A DNA stretch of 64,000 nucleotides, taken from Alphaproteobacteria bacterium (lineage in GTDB: Bacteria; Pseudomonadota; Alphaproteobacteria; Micavibrionales; Micavibrionaceae). The position numbers and the translations under genes are program-made. The notes below the pieces were generated by a model. The model saw nothing but the letters and a program-made list of their open reading frames with translations. It ran no database searches and was not told the DNA's origin. The stretch is from contig JAGNKE010000011.1 in the NCBI GenBank assembly GCA_018000295.1, positions 1 to 64,000 of the forward strand, written 5' to 3'. This document shows, one piece after another, positions 47,821 through 56,985 of the stretch. Each line of letters begins with the position of its first letter. Position 1 is the first letter of the stretch.

Positions 47821-48720
47821 ATGTTTAAAGGCTCCATCACTGCCCTCATTACACCTTTTAAAAAAGGCGAAATCGACTGGAAAGCGTTCGACAATCTTGT
47901 TGAATGGCAGATCGAGCAAGGTACGCATGGTCTGGTTCCGTGTGGTACTACCGGTGAAAGCCCTACTCTTACTTACGATGAGGACATGGCTGTTGTCGAG
48001 CGGTGCGTGAAAATCGCCAACAAGAGAGTTCCGGTTATTGCCGGGACGGGTTCGAATGCCACGCATGAGGCTATCACCCTGACGCAACACGCCAAGGATG
48101 TCGGCGCGGATGGAGCGCTGATCGTCACCCCTTATTATAACAAACCAACGCAAGATGGTCTTTACGCCCATTACAGGAAAATCCACGATGAAGTGGCGAT
48201 TCCCATTATCATCTACAATATCCCCGGGCGGTGCGTGATCGACATGACCGTCGAGACCATGGCCAAGCTGGCCAAACTTCCGAATATTGTCGGGGTGAAA
48301 GATGCTGCGGCGGATCTGGCTCGACCTCTGGAGACGCGTATGGCGATCGGCCCTGATTTCTGCCAGCTTTCGGGCGACGATATCACGGCGGCGGCGTTTC
48401 TGGCGCAGGGCGGCGTGGGCTGCATTTCCGTTGTTTCCAACGTGGCTCCGGCGCAATGCGCCCGGTTACAGGAGGCTTGGATGGAAGGTGACCTTGAGAC
48501 ATTTTCCGAACTGCGCGATCTTTTGTTGCCGCTGGCGAAAACTTTGTTCTGCGAGAGCAATCCTGCGCCCGTCAAATATGCGGCCTCCACGCTTGGGCTT
48601 TGTTCCGATGAGGTGCGCCTGCCGCTTGTTCCCGCTTCGGAGAAGGCGCGCAAGCTTGTCGATGCTGCCTTGGAGCAGACGGGCCTGAAAGGCGGACGCG
48701 CCAAGGCCCGGCGGGCCTGA
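47821..48720 (+). CDS. dapA: 4-Hydroxy-tetrahydrodipicolinate synthase
   Basis: 299 residues, TIM barrel. The Schiff-base Lys is in NIVGVKDAAADLAR near residue 160, the catalytic Tyr in VTPYYNKPTQDGLY near 132, and the substrate loop GTTGESPTL near 43. It condenses aspartate semialdehyde with pyruvate in lysine/DAP synthesis. Divergent from slt with 12 bp between start codons; smpB follows 81 bp later. Confidence 0.95.
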   Translation: MFKGSITALITPFKKGEIDWKAFDNLVEWQIEQGTHGLVPCGTTGESPTLTYDEDMAVVERCVKIANKRVPVIAGTGSNATHEAITLTQHAKDVGADGALIVTPYYNKPTQDGLYAHYRKIHDEVAIPIIIYNIPGRCVIDMTVETMAKLAKLPNIVGVKDAAADLARPLETRMAIGPDFCQLSGDDITAAAFLAQGGVGCISVVSNVAPAQCARLQEAWMEGDLETFSELRDLLLPLAKTLFCESNPAPVKYAASTLGLCSDEVRLPLVPASEKARKLVDAALEQTGLKGGRAKARRA

Positions 48721-48801
48721 CCTGCCTTTTAATACACTTGCCAATAACCTGCGTCTGCCTGTACCCTCGCGGTTCCTGAAAAGAAAGGCGCGCAAACTGT
48801 T

Positions 48802-49299
48802 ATGGCCGGGAAAAAAGACAAGAAAAAGCCCGCGATGATCTCGACCGACAAGGTGGTGGCCGAGAACCGGAAGGCGCGTTTCGATTACGAACTTCTGGAC
48901 CGTTTCGAGGCGGGGATCATGCTCACGGGTTCCGAGGTCAAGTCGCTGCGGCTCGGGCAATGCAGCATAAAGGAAAGTTTCGTTGGACCGAAGGACGGCG
49001 CGCTCTGGCTGTGGGGGGCCAATATTGCGGAATATAAACAAGCGGGGCCGCATTTTCAGCACGAGCCGACGCGTCCAAGAAAATTATTGCTTCACAAGAA
49101 GCAGATCGACAAGCTGATCGGCGCGGTGACCCGCGATGGGATGACGATCATCGCCACGCAGCTTTATTTCGATAAAAGAGGGCGGGCGAAGCTGGAAATC
49201 GCAATCGCGCGCGGGAAAAAGAAGCACGATAAGCGCGAGACGGAAAAACAGCGCGACTGGGGGCGGCAGAAGCAGGCGCTGATGCGCGAGAAGGGTTGA
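48802..49299 (+). CDS. smpB: SsrA-binding protein
   Basis: 165 residues. VVAENRKARFDYELLDRFEA and the TGSEVKSLRLGQCSIKESFV block form the OB-fold that binds tmRNA; the basic tail (KKHDKRETEKQRDWGRQKQA) inserts in the ribosomal A site during trans-translation. ssrA is not in this window. Start fits the family length (usual 150-165). Confidence 0.96.
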   Translation: MAGKKDKKKPAMISTDKVVAENRKARFDYELLDRFEAGIMLTGSEVKSLRLGQCSIKESFVGPKDGALWLWGANIAEYKQAGPHFQHEPTRPRKLLLHKKQIDKLIGAVTRDGMTIIATQLYFDKRGRAKLEIAIARGKKKHDKRETEKQRDWGRQKQALMREKG

Positions 49300-49396
49300 A
49301 TTTCCGGTGTTTTTTGTGACTTGAGGCATGAAACTTTTCAGTTGTGCGAAAACTTGATAGACTTTTTCTCCAAGGGTTCAAAAAAGCGGGACGGGG

Positions 49397-50032
49397 ATGC
49401 CTTCCTTACAACACCATGCCTTGTTGATTAACGATTCGCAGCGGTGGAGGGTGGACCCCACCTTCGATGATCCTGCGTATATGTCTTGGACCACGGAAGG
49501 CGGAATGATGAAGCCGAACGGGACTGAGCAGACGCGAGCGGTGGCCGAGCGGATCCGGGATATGGCGGACAAGTACCGCGATCTCGGGGTTCCGGTCTTT
49601 ATTATCTGCTATGCGTTCGACGACGAGGATCATACGAATGCGAATGGCGGGCTTTATATGGTCGAGTACAAGCCCGAGCGTGGAGATATCATGGTGCGGA
49701 AGGAGGAAATGTCCCCTTTCCTGCATAGCGATGTCGGCGGGAAGAATATCGATACAGTTCTTAGGCAGCGCGGGATCAAGACGCTGTCGGTTGCCGGGTT
49801 TCACGCCTCTCTGTGTATCACGGACCTGACGCTGGATGCGCTGGATAAAAAGTATGAGGTCCGGTTACTCGAAGATTGTATCGGCGAGAACGATCCGCAC
49901 CCGGAGTTTGCGGTGCCGCGGGCGCTCGAACATCTGGAAAAGAACGGCGCCCTTCGCGTGACGTCCATCGAAGACCTCGTACACCTGCACAACCTGCGGG
50001 AACAGGAGAGCGTCCCTGTGTTTGACTATTAA
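49397..50032 (+). CDS. Isochorismatase-family cysteine hydrolase
   Basis: 211 residues. The isochorismatase-like fold shows the Asp at ALLINDSQR, the Lys in MVRKEEMSPF and the nucleophile Cys in GFHASLCITDLTLDAL, the usual D-K-C triad spacing. The N-terminus is longer than typical nicotinamidases. Substrate unknown. ATG 49397 has an AAGCGGGACGGGG purine stretch upstream. It converges with recA, 17 bp between stops. Confidence 0.85.
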   Translation: MPSLQHHALLINDSQRWRVDPTFDDPAYMSWTTEGGMMKPNGTEQTRAVAERIRDMADKYRDLGVPVFIICYAFDDEDHTNANGGLYMVEYKPERGDIMVRKEEMSPFLHSDVGGKNIDTVLRQRGIKTLSVAGFHASLCITDLTLDALDKKYEVRLLEDCIGENDPHPEFAVPRALEHLEKNGALRVTSIEDLVHLHNLREQESVPVFDY

Positions 50033-50049
50033 TATCCTGCCGAAGACCT

Positions 50050-51195
<1,146 letters not shown>

Positions 51196-51277
51196 AGCGG
51201 AGACTCCCTTTTGGCATAATTGGGGGTGATGTGCAAATCCTACCTGGCGGCGCGAACCGCCTTATGCACATTACAAT

Positions 51278-51292
51278 GTTCTTGTTTTATTC
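51278..51292 (-). promoter_or_regulatory. Imperfect SOS (LexA) box upstream of recA
   Basis: GTTC-N7-ATTC, one mismatch from the alphaproteobacterial LexA consensus GTTC-N7-GTTC, 83 bp before ATG 51195. Paired with the perfect box at 51309-51323. Confidence 0.5.
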
Positions 51293-51308
51293 TTGCGTCA
51301 AGAAAAAA

Positions 51309-51323
51309 GAACAAAAAAAGAAC
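51309..51323 (-). promoter_or_regulatory. SOS (LexA) box upstream of recA
   Basis: On the plus strand GAAC-N7-GAAC, that is GTTC-N7-GTTC on the recA-coding strand, exactly the LexA operator known in alphaproteobacteria. The seven spacer bases are all A on the plus strand. It lies 114 bp upstream of the longer recA start. The remaining part of the 409-bp gap 51196-51604 shows no gene. Confidence 0.75.
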
Positions 51324-51616
51324 ATTATTCATAATTGGAGATGAGCGATCGGGCGTTACGGATTACAGGAGTTTTGACCACGGAGGTTAAAGAGGAGAAT
51401 TAGAGGTTAAGGCGTTATGTTTCTGCGTAGGCGATCATTTTTTTGAAACACAACGGGCACGGCGAACACAACGCGGGCGGGTTTGACCTATATGGACCGT
51501 TATATGGACCGTTTTAATTGTAATAAAATTTTCTGAGATAAAAGGTTATGTTACTCTTGCCTAAATATTCGAAAGTTAAAGTAAACTGTAAAGCTATATG
51601 AGTTGTGACGTTTAAA

Positions 51617-51790
51617 ATGAAAAAGGAGATTTATAGAGCCTTGAGTTTATTAAACACAGCAACTCCTTTCTTGTGGGTCATCAAGATTCTGAAACGAAAA
51701 ACTGGTTCTGCGCTGCTTTTCTATATATCTGTAATCATCTTTGTCGCATCGTGTTATTTAGCACTGTTCTTTATTATCTCTAATTTCTAG
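51617..51790 (+). CDS. Possible 57-residue two-helix membrane protein
   Basis: MKKEIYRALSLLNTATPFL and a second hydrophobic stretch (SALLFYISVIIFVASCYLAL) would give two TM helices with basic residues between. AT-rich and without a clear Shine-Dalgarno before ATG 51617 (GTG 51605 is the longer start). It could be a small cargo gene in the recA-cckA gap or a chance frame; I give it low weight. Confidence 0.28.
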   Translation: MKKEIYRALSLLNTATPFLWVIKILKRKTGSALLFYISVIIFVASCYLALFFIISNF

Positions 51791-51810
51791 TTTTTTTATT
51801 CAATTATTTC

Positions 51811-51837
51811 TGGATCCCCACTTACGCAGGGATGACA
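51811..51837. repeat. Dispersed-repeat-like hairpin (TGGATCCCC...GGGATGACA type)
   Basis: TGGATCCCC, then CTTACGC-type loop, then AGGGATGACA: it resembles a short palindromic intergenic repeat seen in many proteobacterial genomes (TGGATCCCCGC...GGGGATGACA). Found once here, in the AT-rich gap between recA and cckA, and adjacent to a GGGGCGCGGGG run. Confidence 0.45.
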
Positions 51838-51902
51838 AAAGGGGCGCGGGGATGCTCGGAATGAAGGGCCATCCTTATATATGTATTTAATTTGTACAAG
51901 TC

Positions 51903-52145
51903 TTATAGTTTTCTTAGTCTTGCTATTTCCGAAAGTAGCAAGGGGACGTCTTGTCTTGCGTGGGCGATAAAATCCTGATCCTCAGTCGTTGCTCCCGTCA
52001 ACTCAATGTCATCTTTTGCTGTTCTAATAAAACTAGAACCGCTGATGTGGTCACGGCCTTCAATATAAGAAACCCATGGGCCAGCGGTTGCGGAATTGCA
52101 GCGCAATTTTATTTCTTCAAGTTTTTCTGGAGTCAATTCGCTCAT
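51903..52145 (-). CDS. Small Ead/Ea22-like protein
   Basis: 80 residues: KLEEIKLRCNSATAGPW, a variable middle (YIEGRDHISGSSFI) and DQDFIAHARQDVPLLLSEIA at the C-terminus. The GPW and the FIAHARxDVPxLLxEI motif are typical of a family often found in phages and as orphan cargo on bacterial chromosomes. It ends the window between recA and cckA, 1 bp before the cckA stop, and is AT-richer than its neighbours. Function unknown. Confidence 0.65.
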   Translation of the reverse strand: MSELTPEKLEEIKLRCNSATAGPWVSYIEGRDHISGSSFIRTAKDDIELTGATTEDQDFIAHARQDVPLLLSEIARLRKL

Positions 52146-52146
52146 T

Positions 52147-54648
52147 CTACTCCTCCAGCACCTGTTTCACCTTTTCGGCGAGTTGCTTGAGGGTGAAGGG
52201 TTTGGGGAGGAAGTAGATGCGTTCGCCCATGTGGTCCTTCAGGCGTTCCTCGGTATAGCCGGATATGAAGATGATCTTGAGCTTCGGGCTGGCTTCGCGG
52301 ATTTTTTTGGCCAGGGTGGGGCCGTCGATGCCGGGCATGACGACGTCGGTGATCAGAAGGTCGAGCTTTTTGTTTTCCGCCGCCTCGAACAGGCGCAGGG
52401 CGGAATCGCCGCTTTCTGCGGCGAGAACCTTATAGCCCTTGTTGGTCAGGGCGCGCTGGCTGAATGTTCTTACGGCGTCTTCATCCTCGACCAGCAGGAT
52501 TGTTTCGGTTCCGGTCAGATCCTTCGGTTTTTCCTCGGTCAGTTCCTGAGGCTCGTCCTCTTCTTCCTCCGACTCGGCGGCGCGGGGGAGATAAATCAGG
52601 AAGGTCGTGCCCTTGCCGACTTCGCTTTCGACATCAACAAAGCCGCCGGACTGGCGGATGATGCCGAAGACGGTGGAAAGGCCCAGGCCCGTCCCCTGCC
52701 CGACTTCCTTGGTCGTAAAGAACGGTTCGAAGATGCGGGCGAGATTTTCTTTCGTTATCCCCGTTCCGGTATCCGTCACCTTTACAAGCACCCAGTCGCC
52801 GGGGGGCATATCCTCCGTCTTGATTTCGCGGGGCTTGCGGTTGGTGTAATTCTCGGTCGTAACGGTCAGGGTGCCGCCGCCCTCCATCGCGTCGCGGGCG
52901 TTGACAGCGAGGTTGATGAAGACCTGCTCCATCTGGCCTTCGTCGATCTTCACGAGGCCGAGATCATCGCCGTGGACGATATCGAGTTCGATGTTCGCGC
53001 CGATCAGGCGGCGCAGGAGATGCGAGAGTTCGGTGAGGATATCGGTCAAGTCATGCAGGCGCGGGCGCAGGGTCTGCTGTCTTGAGAATGCCAGAAGCTG
53101 GCGGACCAGATTGGCGGCGCGGTTGGAGTTCTGCTTGATCTGCATGATGTCGCCGAAAGACGGATCGCCGGGCTTGTGGCGCAGGAGCAGCAGGTCGCAG
53201 AAGCCGATGATGGCGGTCAGCATATTGTTAAAGTCGTGCGCGACGCCGCCGGCGAGCTGGCCGATCGCCTGCATCTTCTGGGACTGGACGAACTGCTCCT
53301 CCAGCGATTTTTTCTCCGTCATGTCGATGAAATGCAGGACCATGCTGCGCCCCTCACGGAAGCGGCGGGCGTGAAGCTGCGTGATGACCGGGCGTTTCTC
53401 GCCCTTGAGCGTGACTTCCATGGTTCCTGAAATCTGCTGGCCCTTTTCGGTGTGGCTGAGGGCTTCAAGCACGGTGTCGCGGTCTTCGCCGCCTAAAAGT
53501 ATTTTAAAGTCCGTGCCCTCGATATCCGAAACCGTGCGGCCGATCATGCGGGCGAATTCGCCGTTGCAATCCTCGATCATGCCGTCCTGATTGACGAGGA
53601 TGATCCCCAGGGGCGCTTCCTCGAAAAATCTCTGGAAGCGGTCTTCCGAGGCCTGGAGCGCCTTTCGCATTTCGCGTTCGGCGGTGAGGTCGTGGACGAC
53701 GGCGCGAGTGCGGACGGCTCCGCTCTCATCCTGCACGATGCTGTAATTGACGGAGGCCAGAAAGATGCGGCCCGCCGGCCCCTTCATCTGCACCTCCACG
53801 ATCTGGGAGCCTGCGCTTTCGTTGGTGAGTTCGAAGGGTTTTGCGTTCTCCGGCGGATGCTCCATATAGGTGTGGAGCTTGCCCTGCAAGAGCAGGAGCG
53901 CGAGATCTTCGCCCAGCCAGCGGGCGAATGTGGCGTTGGCGAACTGGAAGCGGCCGTTCTCATCGACGGAGAAAAAACCGACCGGGGCGTTATCGGTGAA
54001 GTCGATAAGTTTCTCCCGCTCCTCACGCACGGAGCGGTCGGCGGTGTAACGCTCGGTGACGTTATCGAGGCGCCAGTGGATATATCCGGCGTGGCCGGCG
54101 ATGGGCTGCGCCGTGACCTGATACCAGCCTTCGAGGTCGCGTCGGTCGCAGTAGAGTTCGATGGAATCGGTCAGGCCGCGGTGCGCCACATCGGAGAGGG
54201 AGTCGAGCAGGCCCGAGGCCTTGTCGTTATTCTCAAACATACGGACCAACGCGGCGTAGCTGACGTCCTTTTCGACGCCGCACATTTCGGCGAAGCGCTG
54301 GTTATAGTAGAGCGTGTTATCGGCGCTGTCGGTGATCAGGCGCCCGCCGCGGCTGCCCTCCATCACCTCCTTGATGAGGACGAGTTCGTCCTCCTGCGTG
54401 GCTTGAAGATATTGCGCCCTCTTGGCCGCGAAGGCGACCAGCGTGGCGGCGACAAAAACGAAGATCGAGACGAAGACCGTTGTGCTGTCAACCCGCGCTA
54501 CGGTCACGACGAAGACCATGACCACGAGATAAAGCGCGAAAATGAGAAAGACCAGAAGGCTGCTCAAATGGCGGCGGCCTTCGACCTGATGGCGGGCGCG
54601 GGCTGTCTTATGATGGCGTTCGATGAATTCCTTGTGGTCTATCGTCAT
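52147..54648 (-). CDS. cckA: Cell-cycle hybrid histidine kinase CckA
   Basis: 833 residues. Two N-terminal TM helices (about 26-75), two or three PAS domains (about 90-460), HisKA with MQAIGQLAGGVAHDFNNM and the CckA-specific run IGFCDLLLLRHKPGD, HATPase with NLAVNARDAMEGGG and GQGTGLGLSTVFG, and a receiver with LDLLITDVVMPGIDG and a C-terminal KPF lysine. In Caulobacter CckA phosphorylates ChpT/CtrA and is a c-di-GMP-switched kinase/phosphatase. Located immediately after flhB on the same strand, the conserved alphaproteobacterial position. Confidence 0.95.
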   Translation of the reverse strand: MTIDHKEFIERHHKTARARHQVEGRRHLSSLLVFLIFALYLVVMVFVVTVARVDSTTVFVSIFVFVAATLVAFAAKRAQYLQATQEDELVLIKEVMEGSRGGRLITDSADNTLYYNQRFAEMCGVEKDVSYAALVRMFENNDKASGLLDSLSDVAHRGLTDSIELYCDRRDLEGWYQVTAQPIAGHAGYIHWRLDNVTERYTADRSVREEREKLIDFTDNAPVGFFSVDENGRFQFANATFARWLGEDLALLLLQGKLHTYMEHPPENAKPFELTNESAGSQIVEVQMKGPAGRIFLASVNYSIVQDESGAVRTRAVVHDLTAEREMRKALQASEDRFQRFFEEAPLGIILVNQDGMIEDCNGEFARMIGRTVSDIEGTDFKILLGGEDRDTVLEALSHTEKGQQISGTMEVTLKGEKRPVITQLHARRFREGRSMVLHFIDMTEKKSLEEQFVQSQKMQAIGQLAGGVAHDFNNMLTAIIGFCDLLLLRHKPGDPSFGDIMQIKQNSNRAANLVRQLLAFSRQQTLRPRLHDLTDILTELSHLLRRLIGANIELDIVHGDDLGLVKIDEGQMEQVFINLAVNARDAMEGGGTLTVTTENYTNRKPREIKTEDMPPGDWVLVKVTDTGTGITKENLARIFEPFFTTKEVGQGTGLGLSTVFGIIRQSGGFVDVESEVGKGTTFLIYLPRAAESEEEEDEPQELTEEKPKDLTGTETILLVEDEDAVRTFSQRALTNKGYKVLAAESGDSALRLFEAAENKKLDLLITDVVMPGIDGPTLAKKIREASPKLKIIFISGYTEERLKDHMGERIYFLPKPFTLKQLAEKVKQVLEE

Positions 54649-54759
54649 TCTGAGCGGGATCGGGTCGTTTTACATATGAACATCAGGGTTCTAACGGAAT
54701 CATGGCACAAAGGCAAGGTTCTGAACAGGTTCGGGATGGGTCTGCGCCTGATTCTTCCC

Positions 54760-55839
54760 CTATCCCAGCGGGCGGCCCCTGATCTTGTAGACGTAGGAGA
54801 TGACTTCGGCGACGGCCTTGAAATGCTCGGCGGGGATCATTTCATCGATTTCGACTGTGTCGTAGAGAATGCGGGCCAGCGGCGGGTTTTCATAAATAAT
54901 TATTTCGTGTTCCTTCGCCACTTCGCGGATGCGGAGCGCCAGATCGTCCACGCCCTTGGCGACACAGACCGGGGCGCTCATTTCGGCGGGATTGTATTTG
55001 AGGGCGATGGAAAAGTGCGTCGGGTTGGTGATGACCACGTCGGCGGTCGGGACGGCCTGCATCATGCGCTGGCGGGCTTTCTGGGCGCGGAGCTGGCGCA
55101 GGCGGCCTTTGACCATCGGGTCGCCCTCGGTCTGCTTGTATTCGTCCTTGAGTTCCTGCTTGGTCATCCGCATCTTGCGGTAATATTCGTAGCGCTGATA
55201 GAGCAGGTCCGTCACGGCGATCACCAGAGTCAGGACCAGAATTCCGACCAGCATCTTTACGACCAGATATTGAAGCTCGGCGAGGGCGGCGATGGTTTCG
55301 AGGTCGATGAAATGCTCGAAGCGGTCGAAATAGGGATAGATGATCATCGCCGACATCGCGCCGACGAGGGAGATTTTCAGTATCCCCTTCACGAATTCGA
55401 CAATCGAGCGCATGGAAAAGAGGCGGTGGAACCCCTTGATCGGGGATATCTTGCTGAAATCAGGGCGGATGACTTCGGGCGCCATCAGGGGGCCAACCTG
55501 CAGGAAGGGCGCAAGGAAGGCGGCGGCCATGAGCAGCAGCAGCGGCAGGAAGAGAATTTTTACGACCTCCCATGCCGCGCCGCCCAGAACCACGGATAAC
55601 CCTCCGGGCATAGAGGGAAAGTCATGCGGGCGCTCGATGAAGCTCCGCATCATCACGGTCAGGTCGCTCATGACCGGACCCGCGAAGACGCCGACCATCA
55701 GGGTTCCGGCCAGCAGCATCACCCAGTTGTTCATTTCGCGGGACAGGGCGACCTGCCCGCGCTTTCGCGCTTCCTCTATTTTTTTCGGGGTGGGGTCTTC
55801 GGTCTTCTGACTGTCGTCCTGCTCGTCGCCTTCGGCCAT
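54760..55839 (-). CDS. flhB: Flagellar export-gate protein FlhB
   Basis: 359 residues. N-terminal EDPTPKKIEEARKRGQVALS, four TM helices, and the autocleavage motif TNPTHFSIAL near residue 268, followed by the C-terminal switch domain (YNPAEMSAPVCVAKG, DDLALRIREVAKEHE). It sets substrate specificity of flagellar secretion. Third in the minus-strand order flgB-flgC-fliE-[RTX]-fliQ-fliR-flhB-cckA. Start MAEGDEQDD is 12 bp after fliR stop. Confidence 0.95.
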   Translation of the reverse strand: MAEGDEQDDSQKTEDPTPKKIEEARKRGQVALSREMNNWVMLLAGTLMVGVFAGPVMSDLTVMMRSFIERPHDFPSMPGGLSVVLGGAAWEVVKILFLPLLLLMAAAFLAPFLQVGPLMAPEVIRPDFSKISPIKGFHRLFSMRSIVEFVKGILKISLVGAMSAMIIYPYFDRFEHFIDLETIAALAELQYLVVKMLVGILVLTLVIAVTDLLYQRYEYYRKMRMTKQELKDEYKQTEGDPMVKGRLRQLRAQKARQRMMQAVPTADVVITNPTHFSIALKYNPAEMSAPVCVAKGVDDLALRIREVAKEHEIIIYENPPLARILYDTVEIDEMIPAEHFKAVAEVISYVYKIRGRPLG

Positions 55840-55851
55840 CTTGCGCTTCTC

Positions 55852-56631
55852 CTAGGGGCTGGCGGCCTGGAAGAAAACGGTCAGGCTGTTCTCGTAGAAA
55901 GCCACCCACGTCATGAAGAGCGTCGAGGCGGCCAGCATAAGCAGGATCAGGGACAGTACAATCTGGATCGGGAGGGCGAGGAGAAAGACCTGCACCTGCG
56001 GCATCAGGCGGGAGAGGACGCCCATCGCCACGTAGATCAAGAGGGTGAGGACGATAAAGGGCGTGGCCAGCTTCACGCCCACGGTGAAGGCGGAGGTCAC
56101 GGCCTTGGTCATCACCTCGGCCATGCTTCCCGTATCCGGCACCTCGCCGACCGGGAACATCTGGTAACTCTCGACAAGGCCCATGAGCAGCAAATGGTGG
56201 AGATCGGTTTTAAAAAGGATCAGGACGCCCGTCACGGAGAGCAGCGCGCCCATGAGCGAACCCTGCGTGGCCAGAGAGGGGTTGAAGACCTGCGCGTTCG
56301 AGAGGCCGGACTGCATGGAGATAATCATGCCCGCCGTGTCCATCGCGGTCATGAAAATCCGCGCCACCGTGCCAATCAGCAGGCCGACGATAAATTCTGT
56401 GGCTATCATGACAAACAGCATGAAGGTTTGCGGCAAGGGCTGCGGGATGAAGGGCATCACCAGCGGGAACAGGACAAAGGACAGGCCCAGCGCCAGATGC
56501 AGGCGGATGCGTTCGGAGACGAAAGAGTCGCCCAGGCCCGGCATAATCATTACAGCGGCGCCAATGCGGACGAAGGTCAGGATGAAGGCCAGAACGCCCC
56601 CGGCCAGAAAGGTTTCCAGAGTGGCCTGCAT
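55852..56631 (-). CDS. fliR: Flagellar export-gate protein FliR
   Basis: 259 residues, about six TM helices. The first (GGVLAFILTFVRIGAAVMIMP) and conserved VSERIRLHLALGLSFVL match FliR; it forms the export gate with FliP/FliQ. 22 bp after fliQ, 12 bp before flhB. Confidence 0.94.
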   Translation of the reverse strand: MQATLETFLAGGVLAFILTFVRIGAAVMIMPGLGDSFVSERIRLHLALGLSFVLFPLVMPFIPQPLPQTFMLFVMIATEFIVGLLIGTVARIFMTAMDTAGMIISMQSGLSNAQVFNPSLATQGSLMGALLSVTGVLILFKTDLHHLLLMGLVESYQMFPVGEVPDTGSMAEVMTKAVTSAFTVGVKLATPFIVLTLLIYVAMGVLSRLMPQVQVFLLALPIQIVLSLILLMLAASTLFMTWVAFYENSLTVFFQAASP

Positions 56632-56653
56632 GATCCTCCCCTTTCTCTGGCCC

Positions 56654-56917
56654 CTAGCCGCCCGCGATTTTCAGCGCCAGCCCCTCCATGAACATGATGA
56701 GCGTGTTCATCATCATGGGCAGGAAGAAAAAGAGCGAGAGGAAAATCGCCACGATCTTCGGCACGAAGACCAGTGTCATTTCTTGCACCTGCGTGAGCGC
56801 CTGAATCAGCGCGATACTCACACCGACCAGCAGCCCGACCAGTAGGACCGGAAGGGAAATCTGGATGGTGATCAGCAGCGCCTCGCGCACGGTTTCGATG
56901 ACTTCCGCGTCTGTCAT
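56654..56917 (-). CDS. fliQ: Flagellar export-gate protein FliQ
   Basis: 87 residues with two TM helices (LLITIQISLPVLLVGLLVGV and KIVAIFLSLFFFLPMMMNTL), the canonical size. The segment ALTQVQEMTLVFVPK between them is the FliQ signature. Start MTDAEVIETVREALL. Confidence 0.94.
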   Translation of the reverse strand: MTDAEVIETVREALLITIQISLPVLLVGLLVGVSIALIQALTQVQEMTLVFVPKIVAIFLSLFFFLPMMMNTLIMFMEGLALKIAGG

Positions 56918-56985
56918 GGGGAACAGGGTAGCAGAAAGGGCGCGGCGGGACTATTGCGCGGCGGGGGGCGGGGCGGAGTTATCCC

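Noticed and set aside
47821..48456. Upstream extension of the slt reading frame to 898 codons
   Set aside because: It lies antisense to dapA, whose coding is certain; the extension has no signal peptide or homology, and the signal-like helix starts near 47790.
53692..55599. A 635-codon plus-strand frame opposite cckA and flhB
   Set aside because: Both minus-strand genes have complete catalytic and cleavage motifs; the plus frame spans two genes and is H/G/D-rich antisense.
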